Source: Streptomyces sp. NBC_01707 (GTDB lineage: Bacteria; Actinomycetota; Actinomycetes; Streptomycetales; Streptomycetaceae). Taken from it: 64,000 nt of DNA. The stretch lies in contig NZ_CP109191.1 of NCBI RefSeq assembly GCF_041438805.1, positions 248,001 to 312,000 of the forward strand, read 5' to 3'. Made by a program: the position numbers and the translations under genes. Under the pieces are notes generated by a model. The model was not told where the DNA came from. It did no database searches and saw nothing but the letters and a program-made list of their open reading frames with translations. The stretch's first letter is position 1. Each line of letters begins with the position of its first letter. Of this stretch, positions 9,082 through 18,294 are shown piece after piece.

Positions 9082-9726
9082 CGTTCGGCCCTTCTCAACG
9101 GCGGCGGGGGGAGCGGCAGCATCGCACAACCGCGCGACGCTTCTTGTCCCTAGAGTGCAGTTTCTCCTCTTTCGCTCCTCGTGGTCCTTGGTGTCGTGCA
9201 GCTATGTGAGCGGACCATCGGGGTCCCACCGCCGCGCGGATCACGAAAATCGACGGCGAGGCCCCCGCCCGGGGGCCAGCAGAAGGAGCGTGAACAACAT
9301 GATCCTGCCTCTGCCTCTCATGCCCGGAGCGCACCGCACCTCGCCCGAGGACCCCGACAGTGGATGGGGTGGTTGAGCGCCGGGCCCGTGGCAGGCCGTC
9401 CGGCAGCAGATGACGAGACCAGGGCGAGGTCGCTTCGGTCGGTTGCCGCACCGCGACGTCTGGCCGGAAGGCCCCAGAGAGGACAACGGACGCGACGTCA
9501 CTGCCCGACGGCCGATTCGACCAGCTCCTGTCGGGCGTGGGGCGTTGCGTTGTCATTTGGCATCCGGCCGTGACCAGCTCGTGATGGTATGCCCGTGCAG
9601 CGCGGACCTTCTTACCCAGACCCTAGGTGTATTGATCACGAGCGCTTTGGTACTCACGGGTCTTGATGATGGCGAAGACCTTCGGCGTGGTGGAGCTATG
9701 TAGGACTGCACCACACGGAGGTCTTC
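9082..9726. other. Intergenic stretch with no recognised gene
   Basis: About 645 bp between the divergently oriented xdhC-type gene and IS481 debris. I see no convincing coding frame or RNA structure; it presumably holds the xdhC-type gene promoter. Confidence 0.5.
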
Positions 9727-9980
9727 GTGGCCCACCGAAATGCCCGGCTGACCGTCTTCGGGAGACGGTTTCTTGCCGAGTGTCCGCGCCAGCCGGCCGG
9801 TCGCCCACGTGGCAGCCGAGATGGGTCTCTCGCGGGCGACCGCTTACCAGGGATGTGTTGGTGGCGGACCGAGGGCGAGGTGGGTCTGCACGACCGCTTC
9901 AGCCAGTACCACCCCGCATCGCACAGCACCCGAGGTGGAAGCCGGTGTCTGCGATCTGCGGCAGGCTCGCAAGTGAGGCT
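9727..9980 (+). pseudogene. IS481-family transposase N-terminal fragment
   Basis: The frame starts MAHRNARLTVFGRR, typical of the IS481 N-terminal helix-turn-helix, then shifts frame: VAHVAAEMGLSRATAYQ continues in another phase and a third phase gives GLHDRFSQYHP. At least one frameshift and loss of the catalytic domain make it non-functional. It abuts the IS3 element that follows. Confidence 0.6.
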
Positions 9981-10039
9981 GATCCCTTGGAGTGGACACC
10001 CTGACAATGGATCTCGATGGTCCAGGGAGGGATATCCAG

Positions 10040-10348
10040 GTGGGACATAAGTCTCCGTACCCTGAGGAGTCCAGGAGAGACGCTGTCGCGCTCTATCGCG
10101 TCGCGGCCGGGAAGCGGACGTATGCGTCGGCGGCTACTGATCTCGGAATCCCCGCGGAGTCGCTGCGGACGTGGGTGCGCAAGGACGAGGCTCAGGCCGC
10201 GCCCGAGGACCGCGATGGCGGCGTGAGCGCGGCGGAGCAGCTGGCCCGGCTGCGGGCGGAGAACACTCGGCTGCTGAAGGCCGAGCCGGAGTGGCAGCTG
10301 GAGCGCGAGATTCTGCGCCGGGCAATGGCCTATTTCGCGCCGGAGTGA
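10040..10348 (+). CDS. IS3-family transposase OrfA
   Basis: A 102-residue protein with the OrfA helix-turn-helix (SPYPEESRRDAVALYR, then DLGIPAESLRTWVRKDE) and a C-terminal leucine-zipper-like region (AEQLARLRAENTRLLK), ending EREILRRAMAYFA. OrfA binds the element ends and normally reaches OrfB by frameshifting. The GTG start at 10040 follows GGGAGG. Since OrfB downstream is broken, the element cannot move on its own products. Confidence 0.75.
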   Translation: MGHKSPYPEESRRDAVALYRVAAGKRTYASAATDLGIPAESLRTWVRKDEAQAAPEDRDGGVSAAEQLARLRAENTRLLKAEPEWQLEREILRRAMAYFAPE

Positions 10349-11036
10349 AGTGAGCCCTCCGCCGCTGGGACGTCATCTCCGAGAACTGCGCCGACTTCGG
10401 CGTCATGCGGATCTGCCGGGTCCTGGGGGTATCCCGCGCTGCCTACTACCAGCACTGACCACAAAGCAGGCCCGCGCCGAGCGCCGGGCGGAGGAGAAGC
10501 GGACCGTGAGCGAGACCTTGTGCCATACATGCTGAACACCAGGGAGCATATGGGGCTCCGCGCGTCCATGCTGAGCTGCGTGCGAGAGGACAGAGGATCT
10601 ACCGCAAGTGTGTCACCCGGCTGATGCGGATCAACCTCATCGTCGACCGTCACCTGCGGAGCAAGAAGCGGTCGACGATCGCGGACAGAACCGCGTTGCC
10701 CGTGCGGGACCTGGTGATGCGCGACTTCACCGCGGACAGGTTGAACACCAGGTGGTTCGGCGGCATCACTTACATAGCCGTCGGCGGGACGTGGCTGTAT
10801 CTGGCGACGGTGATCGACGTCTTCGAGGCAGGCGGTGGGCTGATCGATCGTCGACCACACGCACACCTCACTGGTCTCAGACGCGATCGAGATGGCCGGC
10901 CGCGGAGGCCTGGTCCGCAGCGTCGTTTTCCACACCGACAGGGGTGCCTAATACAGCGCGGCCGCCTTCGCCGAGTTCTGCGACCGGCGCGGCATGGGCC
11001 GGACCGGCTCGAGCTCCGACAATGCCCTCGCCGAGT
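10349..11036 (+). pseudogene. IS3-family transposase OrfB, 5' part, broken
   Basis: Pieces of the OrfB integrase core appear in shifting frames: CRVLGVSRAAYYQ near 10400, DFTADRLNTRWFGGITYI near 10735 and SSDNALAES near 11020. Stops and frameshifts separate them. The 3' part lies at about 12554-12738. Confidence 0.65.
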
Positions 11037-11132
11037 CATTGAGCCCTTTCCACTCTGCCGCCAGAGACTCTTGTCTGCGGGCCTGCTCTTGCTGTCGGAT
11101 GTCCTCAAGGTGAACCCGTGAGCTTCCGCTCG

Positions 11133-11792
11133 TCATGTTTCGCGGCTGCGGCACTTTGCTGCGGCTGCGCTGTGGCGTTGATACTGCTCCCGCCCGAGCT
11201 CTCTCATCCCGAGGCCACGGAACAGACCGTCTACTAGGTCGTGGACTAGCAGGTCCGGGTAGGCCCGCGTCACCTCGTCCAAGGCGGTCTGGGCAAACCT
11301 GAGGATCGCAGCCAGGAGGTCGACGAACAGGCAGGACGCTGATCGCTGGTCGTAGGGAGACGACAGGATCACAGTGGAGGCGTCACAAAACAGACTGACT
11401 TGCTCCCCGTTGTCCGCCAGCTCAACACACCCCTGGCTCCTCAGGGTCAGCTGCTCCAAGCCGAAGCGCCAGGACATGATGAAGTCGACGATGGCGGCAC
11501 GCTGAAACCGGAACTCGGTGTCACCGACCCTCAGGGTGACGTCGCCGAAGAAGCTCCGCTCTCGGATTCGCCACTCTGACACGTCACGCAGCGCCTGCCA
11601 ACCGTCGCGGGACAGAACCTCGCCGGCGACACCCACGTCGCCCAACTGCCAGGTCACTATGACTTGGCCAACCACGGGTGTGCACTCGCCTCCTGGTTCT
11701 CCTCCGGCTGCCGAGGTCGGCCAAGCTCTTGATGACGAGAACCGCAGTGACCGACACCGACTTCCAGGAGCTTCGTGTGCTTGTGTATCCAT
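11133..11792 (-). CDS. Hypothetical protein inside the IS nest
   Basis: A minus-strand frame of up to 219 residues that I do not recognise. The part from VIVTWQLGDVGVAGEV onward looks like a soluble globular protein: alternating strands, then a helical half with LFVDLLAAILRFAQTALDEV. The N-terminal 30 residues overlap the 5' end of the IS5-type transposase on the other strand, so the true start is probably further in, near 11690. It lies between the two halves of a split IS3 element and may be cargo carried in with the IS5-type insertion. Confidence 0.45.
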   Translation of the reverse strand: MDTQAHEAPGSRCRSLRFSSSRAWPTSAAGGEPGGECTPVVGQVIVTWQLGDVGVAGEVLSRDGWQALRDVSEWRIRERSFFGDVTLRVGDTEFRFQRAAIVDFIMSWRFGLEQLTLRSQGCVELADNGEQVSLFCDASTVILSSPYDQRSASCLFVDLLAAILRFAQTALDEVTRAYPDLLVHDLVDGLFRGLGMRELGREQYQRHSAAAAKCRSRET

Positions 11793-12534
11793 CGGCGATC
11801 GATCTGTCCAGCTCCGGGTTACGCCTGCTGTCGCGTGAACTGGCGGCCCGGCGGCGCCGCATCGGCATCCGTGGCGGCGGTTGACCTGTCACCGCTAGGC
11901 TCTGCTTTCCCTGGCCCATCTACGGTGCGGTGACACCTACCCCCAGCTCGCCGCAGCCTTCAACATCGGAATCGCCACCGTCTACCGGTACATCACCGAG
12001 GCCGTGGAGGTCCTGGCCGCACTCGCACCCACCCTCGAGGAGGCTGTGACTGTCGCGACCACCAAGGCGTTCGTCATACTGGACGGCACCCTGGTGCCCA
12101 TCGATCGCATCCCTGCCGACCGACCCTTCTACTCCGGGAAGCACAAGCGCCACGGCATGAACGTCCAGGTGCTTACTGACCCGTTCGGGAAGCTGATCTG
12201 GGCATCTCCGGCCCTTCCCGGCGCGGTGCACGACATCAAAGCCGCTCGTACCCATAACATCCCCGAGGCCCTGACCCAAGCGGGCGTTCCGTGCTGGGCG
12301 GACAAGACGTACCAGGGGGCCGGCCCGGCCATCCGAGTCCCCTACCGCGGCCACTGGGACAAACTCTCCACAGGGCAGAAGGCGGTCAACCGCGCTCACG
12401 CGAAGATTCGCGCGGTCGGCGAGCAGGCTATGGCCACCCTGAAGGCCTGGAAGCTGTTGCGCAAACTCCGCTGTAGCACCACCCGCATCACAGACATCGT
12501 CAAGGCAGTCCTCGCCCTACAGGTCGCCGCATGA
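11730..12534 (+). pseudogene. IS5-family (DDE_Tnp_4 type) transposase, frameshifted
   Basis: The N-terminal part (LVYPSAIDLSSSGLRLLS) is in one frame; the rest (SLAHLRCGDTYPQLAAAFNIG, then VYRYITEAVEVLAALAPT) is in another, with a TAG near 11896 between. From 12004 an open frame gives the DDE core: VILDGTLVPIDRI, FYSGKHKRHGMNVQV, CWADKTYQGAG and VNRAHAKIRAVGEQA. The intact core would lack the DNA-binding N-terminus, so the gene is probably dead. Confidence 0.75.
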
Positions 12535-12757
12535 GCGCGAGGTTGGAAAACCCTCATTCTTCCAGGGCACCAAGCGCGAATTGCTCTATGGAGGCGCAGC
12601 ACCGCGAAGGCGCAGACTTGGCTGGAGCTGTTCCGCTGGCTGTCGTACTACGACCGGTGCCGTCGGCATTCCGCCCTCGGCTACCTCGCACCAGCCGAGT
12701 TCGAAAGACTGATCACGTCACATACACTGTCGCTCGTCGCGTGAAACCCGGTGTCCA

Positions 12758-13100
12758 TTCCCGAGGATCAACCTCAGTAGCCGTCTTCCAGGAGCGCGTC
12801 GGCGTCGGGGAGATGCTGGAAGCAGACGGCGATGCCTGTGTTGCGTGAGGCGGTGGCGTCATACATCGGCGCCGGCCTTCGCGGCTTGCTTTCTCACCCA
12901 GCTTGAGCAGCATGGCGGCGGCCCTCAACACATTCTTGCCACGGCTCAGCCAATAAGATCAAGTGGCGAGTGGCACCCGTGCACCGCTGATGCGCGAGCC
13001 CCACCGATGAACATGGCCATCAAAGGTGGATCATGCCAGCCGCCGGCGACGACGCCTCGCAGCTGTCACACACCAACTTGTATGGCCGTAGACGGTTAGG
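12758..13100. other. Intergenic stretch, nothing recognised
   Basis: About 340 bp between the right end of the IS3 element and panD. Short frames exist on both strands but none matches a family I know. Confidence 0.4.
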
Positions 13101-13520
13101 TCAGTCTCTGACAGCCTGAGGACTGCGGCGCTGATCCGATCCCGGCACTGGCTCGGACGAGTCGGCGCCCACTGCCACGATGCGGTTGTCACCGTCCACG
13201 TGTACGACCCGTGGGTTGAGCGTCCGGGCCTCATCATCAGCTACCTGAGCGTAGCTGATGATGATCACTAGGTCACCCGGCCTAATGAGGTGCGCGGCAG
13301 CACCGTTTATCCCGATGACGCCGGAACCGCGCTCGCCTTCGATGACGTATGTTTCCAGCCGCGCGCCGTTGGTGATGTCAACAATGTGGACGAGCTCGCC
13401 GGGCAGTAGATCGGCGGTATCGAGCAGGTCCGCATCTATAGTTACCGATCCCACGTAGTGCAGGTCAGCTTGAGTCACGGTGGCGCGATGAATCTTTGAC
13501 TTGAACATAGTTCGAAGCAT
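13101..13520 (-). CDS. panD: Aspartate 1-decarboxylase proenzyme
   Basis: A 139-residue protein that aligns from its first residue with the PanD family: [12 protein letters not shown], then LHYVGS with the Gly24-Ser25 bond that self-cleaves to make the pyruvoyl cofactor, then [17 protein letters not shown] and ING-A-A-H. The spacing to Gly24-Ser25 is exactly that of the family, which fixes the ATG at 13520. PanD converts L-aspartate to beta-alanine for pantothenate; no other pantothenate genes are nearby, so a second copy here may supply beta-alanine to the peptide system or raise phosphopantetheine supply. It stands alone between IS remnants. Confidence 0.92.
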   Translation of the reverse strand: MLRTMFKSKIHRATVTQADLHYVGSVTIDADLLDTADLLPGELVHIVDITNGARLETYVIEGERGSGVIGINGAAAHLIRPGDLVIIISYAQVADDEARTLNPRVVHVDGDNRIVAVGADSSEPVPGSDQRRSPQAVRD

Positions 13521-13889
13521 GGAAAATCCCCAACCAGTCTGCTTCTTACCTGGTTTGTGCAGGACAAGTGCCAGCAGAGTACAGCGATTCATGTTCCGAT
13601 CGGCCGCCCCGATCCGTTCCAAACAGACGCACTGCTCCGCAACCAGTTCTGGGTGATGCCGGTACGCCATCCGGCCTGCATGCGATGAGTGGTGAGAGCA
13701 AAGACGAGAGGAGCCTGAGGTTGTTTGGTTCGGGGTTCGGGTGTCGTGCCAGTCGCGGTTGATTCTCAGGTCAGGCGTCGGCATACGATGCCGATCATTG
13801 CGACGTGGGTTATGGCTTCGGGCTTCGGCCCCCGCGCTGGCCTGCCTACGGCGGGCACCACCCTGCCGGTCATGGCGCCTTCCCTCACA

Positions 13890-14520
13890 GTGTGGCTACC
13901 ACTGAGGTTCGAGCTCATCGAACACCCCGCCGAGATGTTGGCGACTCACGCCGCAGAACGCAGTAGTCGCAGACGGCCTCCTCGGGCTCGGACTCTTCCG
14001 CCCTGCTGTCAGGCGGGTGTGGAGCTTCTCCCAGACCATCACGATCGGGCCGACGAACTGGATGTTGGCCCGGGCGAGCATGTCGCAGTAGTCCTTCCAG
14101 GAGACACTCTTCTGGGCGCTCTTCAGCAGCAGGTGCCCGCGAGGCCGGTAGATCAGCGGACTCCTCTCGCCTGGCGGTGGTAGCACAGGGCCGCTACGGA
14201 GCTCCGCCGACGGGATCTGCCCCTCTCACTCGAATGACAGGGGCGTTTCCGCGCCGGCCCCAGGCCCCACACTCCGTCGCGAGCCCTTGGCCTGCGTAAC
14301 GCCGCCGCGTGTTCGTCGCATTGAGGGCCCTGCGGGCGGGGCCTGCCAGGACCAGCCGTGCCGCTTCAGCAACCGCCACACCGTCGCCACCGACAGACTC
14401 AGCCGGAACCGGCGACGGACGACGGATCACACTCTGGACTCGGGCCAGCTTCCACCGCTCATCCTCGAAGTGATGCGCGACAGTGCCCTTGCCCAGCTCC
14501 TCCTCAAGCACGGCGAAACT
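13890..14520 (-). pseudogene. IS630-type transposase remnant
   Basis: Two minus-strand pieces in different frames. Near 14290-14510, FEDERWKLARVQSVIRR and PARRALNATNTRRRYAGQG match the winged-helix N-terminal half. Near 13990-14190, SPLIYRPRGHLL and SVSWKDYCDMLARANIQFVG then IVMVWEKLH match the DDE half, with Glu where WDN is usual. Frameshifts and losses make it inactive. Confidence 0.5.
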
Positions 14521-14809
14521 GGGCCTCGGTGACGATCGGGGAGTTCGCCGAACCGGCAGGGTGCAATGCCTCCGCCGTGCCCTCCTCCCCGCCCTCGTTC
14601 CGCCCGGGTGCGCTCCAGGTTCCCCATCGAGGTGGCGCAGGCCCCCCGATGGAATCCGGACGGGGCTCGCCCCGGTACGGCACCGGCCTAGCGTGGCGGT
14701 GTCAATGCGACGCGGGATGCCGGGCGCGGGCAGTGGCCCGTACAGACCGGGACGAGCGGCGCGTCGCGCGCAGCGGACGCGCCACAGGCGAGGTGGGAGA
14801 TGGGACGGG
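14521..14809. other. Upstream region of the asparagine-synthetase-like operon
   Basis: About 290 bp with no supported gene. It should contain the promoter for 14810-20986. The ribosome binding site candidate is the G-rich GGTGGGAGATGGGACGGG before the ATG. Confidence 0.4.
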
Positions 14810-16624
14810 ATGGCGGGCATCGCGGGATGGATCGACGGCGACCGTGATCTGACGGAGCAACACGTAGCGGTGGCCCGGATGGCGTCCGGACTCGTCGTGC
14901 GCGCCCGGCACGATGGCACCGACTGGACGGGACGGCGCGCCGCGCTCGTGCAGCGCACGGACCGGGCCTGGCGGGGGCCGACCGGGCCGGCCGCGGTCCA
15001 GGAAAACAGCCGCACGGTCGCCGTCGCGGTGTGCGACGGATACCTGCGTAACGCCGACAATCTGTGGAACGCGCTGGGTGGCGCCACCGGTCCGGGCTGC
15101 CCGCCGCCCTCGGCGTCCGAGGTGATCGTGCGCGCCTACCTGCGCTGGGGGAGTGAGCTGGCCGAGCGGCTGGAGGGACTGTATGCCTTCGCTGTCTGGG
15201 ACGAACGCTCCGGCGAACTTCTGCTCGGTCGCGACCGGATCGGCATCAAGCCGCTCAGCTACACCGTGACGGATGGCGGCGTCCTGTTCGCGTCGGACGT
15301 CGCCGTGCTGGCCGCGCATCCCTTGGTCACCCCGGAGGCGGACGCCGGCGCCTTGTGCGCCCTGCTCACCCTGATGCGCGAGGACAGCCGGGGCGCGCTG
15401 CGCGGTATCCGCGAAGTGCCTCCGGCCACGGTCCTGCGGTTCACCGGGCATACCGTTCGTGCCCACCGGTACTGGAGGCTGGAGGCGCACGAGCATGTGC
15501 TCGACGCGGAGGCGACAACGAGGGAGGCCGACCATCTGCTGCGCGCCTCCGTGGCTGCCGACATCGCTGGGCATGAACCGGCCGTACTCCTCTCAGGCGG
15601 CCTGGACTCCAGCGTGCTCGCGGGACTGGTCGCCACCGGCACTCAGCGCGCGCCCGTCACTGCCACAGTGGCCTTCGCCCGGTCTGCGTCCCGGATACCC
15701 GACCGCCCCTTTATCGAGGATGTTGTCCGCTTCTGGGACTGCGACCACGAGGATGTCCTCGTCGACGTTGACCAGGTTTGCGACCCGGTCACGTTGTCTG
15801 AGGTGCTCGCCGCCAAGGACTATCCCACTCCTTGGGGCGACAAGAACGTCACCCCGTACATGCTGAGTCGGTCTCTGTCGGCGCGCGCCTCTGTCGGCCT
15901 ATCGGGGGAGGCGGCGGACACCATGTTCGGCGGCCTCTACGGCGACCTGGACGGCGTACCCGAACTGACCACCTTTCCCTGGCTGGAGCAGGCCCGCCGG
16001 TTCGGCGTTGCACACGGCATCGGCACCGGACTGTTCGACCCTGACCTATTGCGCGTCCTGGACCTCGACGGATACCTGGAGCGCGTCTTTCAGGAGTCGG
16101 TTGCGCAGGTGCCCGTGCTACCGGGCGACTCACCGGGCCGCCGCACGGTACGGCAGATCGACTACCTGACAGTGACCCGGCTGCTCGAACAGACCATGCT
16201 GCATACCGAACGCCTTGGCGCGGCAGCCGGGATACAGATGCGCTTCCCCTTCGCTGACCCCGCGCTCTACTCGTTCATGTACAACGTGCCGGTCTCCATG
16301 AAGTTCACCGGGGGCCGCACCAAGAGCATTCTGCGTGACCTAGCGGCGGGCCTTGTTCCCCACTCGGTGCTAGAGCGTAAGAAATCCACTTTCCCTGCCC
16401 TTTACGACCCCCGCTACAAGGCGTCCGTCGTGTCCCGGCTGCGGGACCTGCTTGACGACTCGTCGGCACCCGTGCACGCCGTGACGGACCTGGGCGCCGC
16501 CGCTCGCGTCGTCGCCGACCCGGCACTGCTGGACCGGGGCGGCTGGTTCGGCCGTGCCGACGTCGAGATGCTCTTCCAGGTCGACGCGTGGTTGCGCCGC
16601 CACCAGGTACGGCTGCGGATCTGA
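14810..16624 (+). CDS. Asparagine synthetase/beta-lactam synthetase-like amide ligase lacking the glutaminase Cys
   Basis: A 604-residue two-domain protein. The N-terminal glutaminase-type domain begins MAGIAGWIDG, where functional AsnB enzymes begin with Met-Cys-Gly-Ile; the nucleophile Cys2 is Ala, so glutamine hydrolysis should be lost. The C-terminal ATP-pyrophosphatase domain keeps the PP-loop SGGLDSS (Ser262) and a GLSGEAADTMFGG segment in place of the usual SGEGADELFGG. The same loss of Cys2 is known in beta-lactam synthetase and carbapenam synthetase, which adenylate a carboxylate and let an internal amine attack. An amide-forming role with an amine other than ammonia is likely. First gene of an NRPS-like group; the carrier-containing gene follows at 86 bp. 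Confidence 0.85.
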   Translation: MAGIAGWIDGDRDLTEQHVAVARMASGLVVRARHDGTDWTGRRAALVQRTDRAWRGPTGPAAVQENSRTVAVAVCDGYLRNADNLWNALGGATGPGCPPPSASEVIVRAYLRWGSELAERLEGLYAFAVWDERSGELLLGRDRIGIKPLSYTVTDGGVLFASDVAVLAAHPLVTPEADAGALCALLTLMREDSRGALRGIREVPPATVLRFTGHTVRAHRYWRLEAHEHVLDAEATTREADHLLRASVAADIAGHEPAVLLSGGLDSSVLAGLVATGTQRAPVTATVAFARSASRIPDRPFIEDVVRFWDCDHEDVLVDVDQVCDPVTLSEVLAAKDYPTPWGDKNVTPYMLSRSLSARASVGLSGEAADTMFGGLYGDLDGVPELTTFPWLEQARRFGVAHGIGTGLFDPDLLRVLDLDGYLERVFQESVAQVPVLPGDSPGRRTVRQIDYLTVTRLLEQTMLHTERLGAAAGIQMRFPFADPALYSFMYNVPVSMKFTGGRTKSILRDLAAGLVPHSVLERKKSTFPALYDPRYKASVVSRLRDLLDDSSAPVHAVTDLGAAARVVADPALLDRGGWFGRADVEMLFQVDAWLRRHQVRLRI

Positions 16625-16710
16625 ACAGATCCACTTCCACCCGCGCCCCGGCCGCACCGGGGAACGCACCAAGACGAGACCACCACGCGCACAGCCCGGG
16701 AGAGGACTCC

Positions 16711-18294
16711 ATGACCAGCACCCCGCACAGCGTGCCCCTTTCAGTGGGGCAAGAGGCCATGAAGGTGGCCTGGCAACTCGATCCGCATGCCTGGACCAAC
16801 ATCATCCCGTTCCCGCTCGCCGTGCGTGGCACGCTCGACCTCGGCCGGCTGTCCGTCGCCGTCGGCGCCCTGGCCGCTGCCTTTCCCCATCTCCGTGGCC
16901 GGGTCACCGCCGACCCCGGAGGTAACCGCCTTGATTGGTCCGACGCCCCGCCGATCCCGCTCACTGAGATCACGACCGAGCTGGGCCGCGAGGAGGCAGT
17001 GCGGCACGCCTGGCAGGTGCCGTTCGACCTGCACACCGGCCCCCTGGCGCGAGTGCAGGTCATCACTGGCCCTGACTGGCAGGTGCTGCTGCTGTGCGTG
17101 CACCATCTCGTGAGCGATGGCGCGTCCATGCTGCTCCTGCTGGAGGCACTGCGCCAGGCCTACACCGGCGAGCCCGTCACCGTTCCGCACGACCCGTACG
17201 CACTGGAGGCCCACGCCTTGCGCTCTGCGCGGCTGTCGCAGACCGCGGACGGCGAGCGGCACCGGGCTTACTGGACGGCCGAACTCGGCACCGATGTACC
17301 CGATCTCCGGCTTCCCGCCGCCCCTGAAACGCCGCCTCGATACAGCATGGTGAGCGACCTACTGCCTGCCGACCTGGTCGCCGGGCTGCGCGCCCGTGCC
17401 GCGGCTTGCGGAGTTTCGTACGTCACCGCCCTGATGGCGGGCTACTACGCCCTGCTGCGGCGGCACAGCGGCGCGTCGGATGTCTTGTCATTCGTTCCCT
17501 TCCACGGCCGGACGTTGGAAGAGGCCCAGCAGCAGGTGGGGTACTTCGTCAACCTGCTACCCGTACGGGCCCGCATGGGTAGGTCGGACACCTACGTCGA
17601 TCTCATGCGACAGCTACGCGGCCGGGTCAAGAGCGCGCTCACCCATGGCGATCTCCCGCAGCCGACGATCATGCGGTGTGCGGGCATGGTCGGACCGCAG
17701 GCTCGAGAGTTGACGCACCGCAGCCTGTTCCAGTATTGGCACGCGGGCCTGCGCGACGGGCTTGACGTGATGGATCTGCGGCTGACCGTGCCCGGGTCAC
17801 AGGCCGTCTTGAGCCTGCTTGATATCGAGAGTACCGCGGGCTTCACCCTGGCTGTGATGGTCCGTCAGGACAGTGCGGGAACCCACGTGCTGTGGAAGGA
17901 CCCGGCCGGAGCACTGGGCGAATCCGTTCTCGCGACGCTGGCCGCCGACTACCACGAGGTGCTCTGGACGATCGCCGACGACCCCGACACCCCTCTCATC
18001 GAGACAGTCGGGACGCCCGACGTCCTCACGGCGGCCACCAACCCCGCGGCTGCGGGCACCACCGTCAACGCTGCCGCCCTGGCCGCGATGACCGAGGTGT
18101 GGGAGGACATCCTGGGAATCGACGGTATCGACCCAAAGGACAGCTTCTTCGAACTCGGAGGGCATTCGCTCCTTGCCGAGAGCCTCGTCATCGACGTCTC
18201 GCGCCGGTTCGGCCACGAGGTGGAGCTGCGCGCCCTGTTCACCTGGCCGCGCCTGGTGGAGTTCACCGAGCACGTCGTGGGACTGCTGGCGTGA
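16711..18294 (+). CDS. NRPS condensation-carrier didomain protein
   Basis: A 527-residue protein. Residues about 5-430 form a condensation domain with PLSVGQEAMKVAWQL at the N-terminal motif and the catalytic HHLVSDG near residue 130. After a short Ala/Thr linker, the last 75 residues are a carrier domain with DSFFELGGHSLLAESL, whose Ser takes the phosphopantetheine arm. No adenylation domain is fused, so a separate one must load it; the free-standing adenylation protein at 32.7-34.2 kb is the intact candidate. The ATG at 16711 has GGGAGAGGA upstream. The stop overlaps the GTG of the MFS gene. Confidence 0.9.
   Translation: MTSTPHSVPLSVGQEAMKVAWQLDPHAWTNIIPFPLAVRGTLDLGRLSVAVGALAAAFPHLRGRVTADPGGNRLDWSDAPPIPLTEITTELGREEAVRHAWQVPFDLHTGPLARVQVITGPDWQVLLLCVHHLVSDGASMLLLLEALRQAYTGEPVTVPHDPYALEAHALRSARLSQTADGERHRAYWTAELGTDVPDLRLPAAPETPPRYSMVSDLLPADLVAGLRARAAACGVSYVTALMAGYYALLRRHSGASDVLSFVPFHGRTLEEAQQQVGYFVNLLPVRARMGRSDTYVDLMRQLRGRVKSALTHGDLPQPTIMRCAGMVGPQARELTHRSLFQYWHAGLRDGLDVMDLRLTVPGSQAVLSLLDIESTAGFTLAVMVRQDSAGTHVLWKDPAGALGESVLATLAADYHEVLWTIADDPDTPLIETVGTPDVLTAATNPAAAGTTVNAAALAAMTEVWEDILGIDGIDPKDSFFELGGHSLLAESLVIDVSRRFGHEVELRALFTWPRLVEFTEHVVGLLA

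Larger units (their letters stand above)
9993..12757 (+). mobile_element. IS3-family element split by later insertions
   Basis: TGGACACC at 9993-10000 and its complement GGTGTCCA at 12750-12757 are probable ends. Between them lie an OrfA (10040-10348) and an OrfB broken at the DNALAES segment near 11035; OrfB resumes near 12555 with TKRELLYG and RRHSALGYLAPAEFE. The 1.5 kb between the two halves holds a minus-strand unknown gene and an IS5-type transposase, so a second element entered the first. A three-base ATT flank is shared at both junctions. OrfB also carries independent frameshifts. Confidence 0.6.

Noticed and set aside
14810..16624. Lasso-peptide cyclase
   Set aside because: No lasso precursor, B-type protease or RRE protein nearby; the context is NRPS-like.
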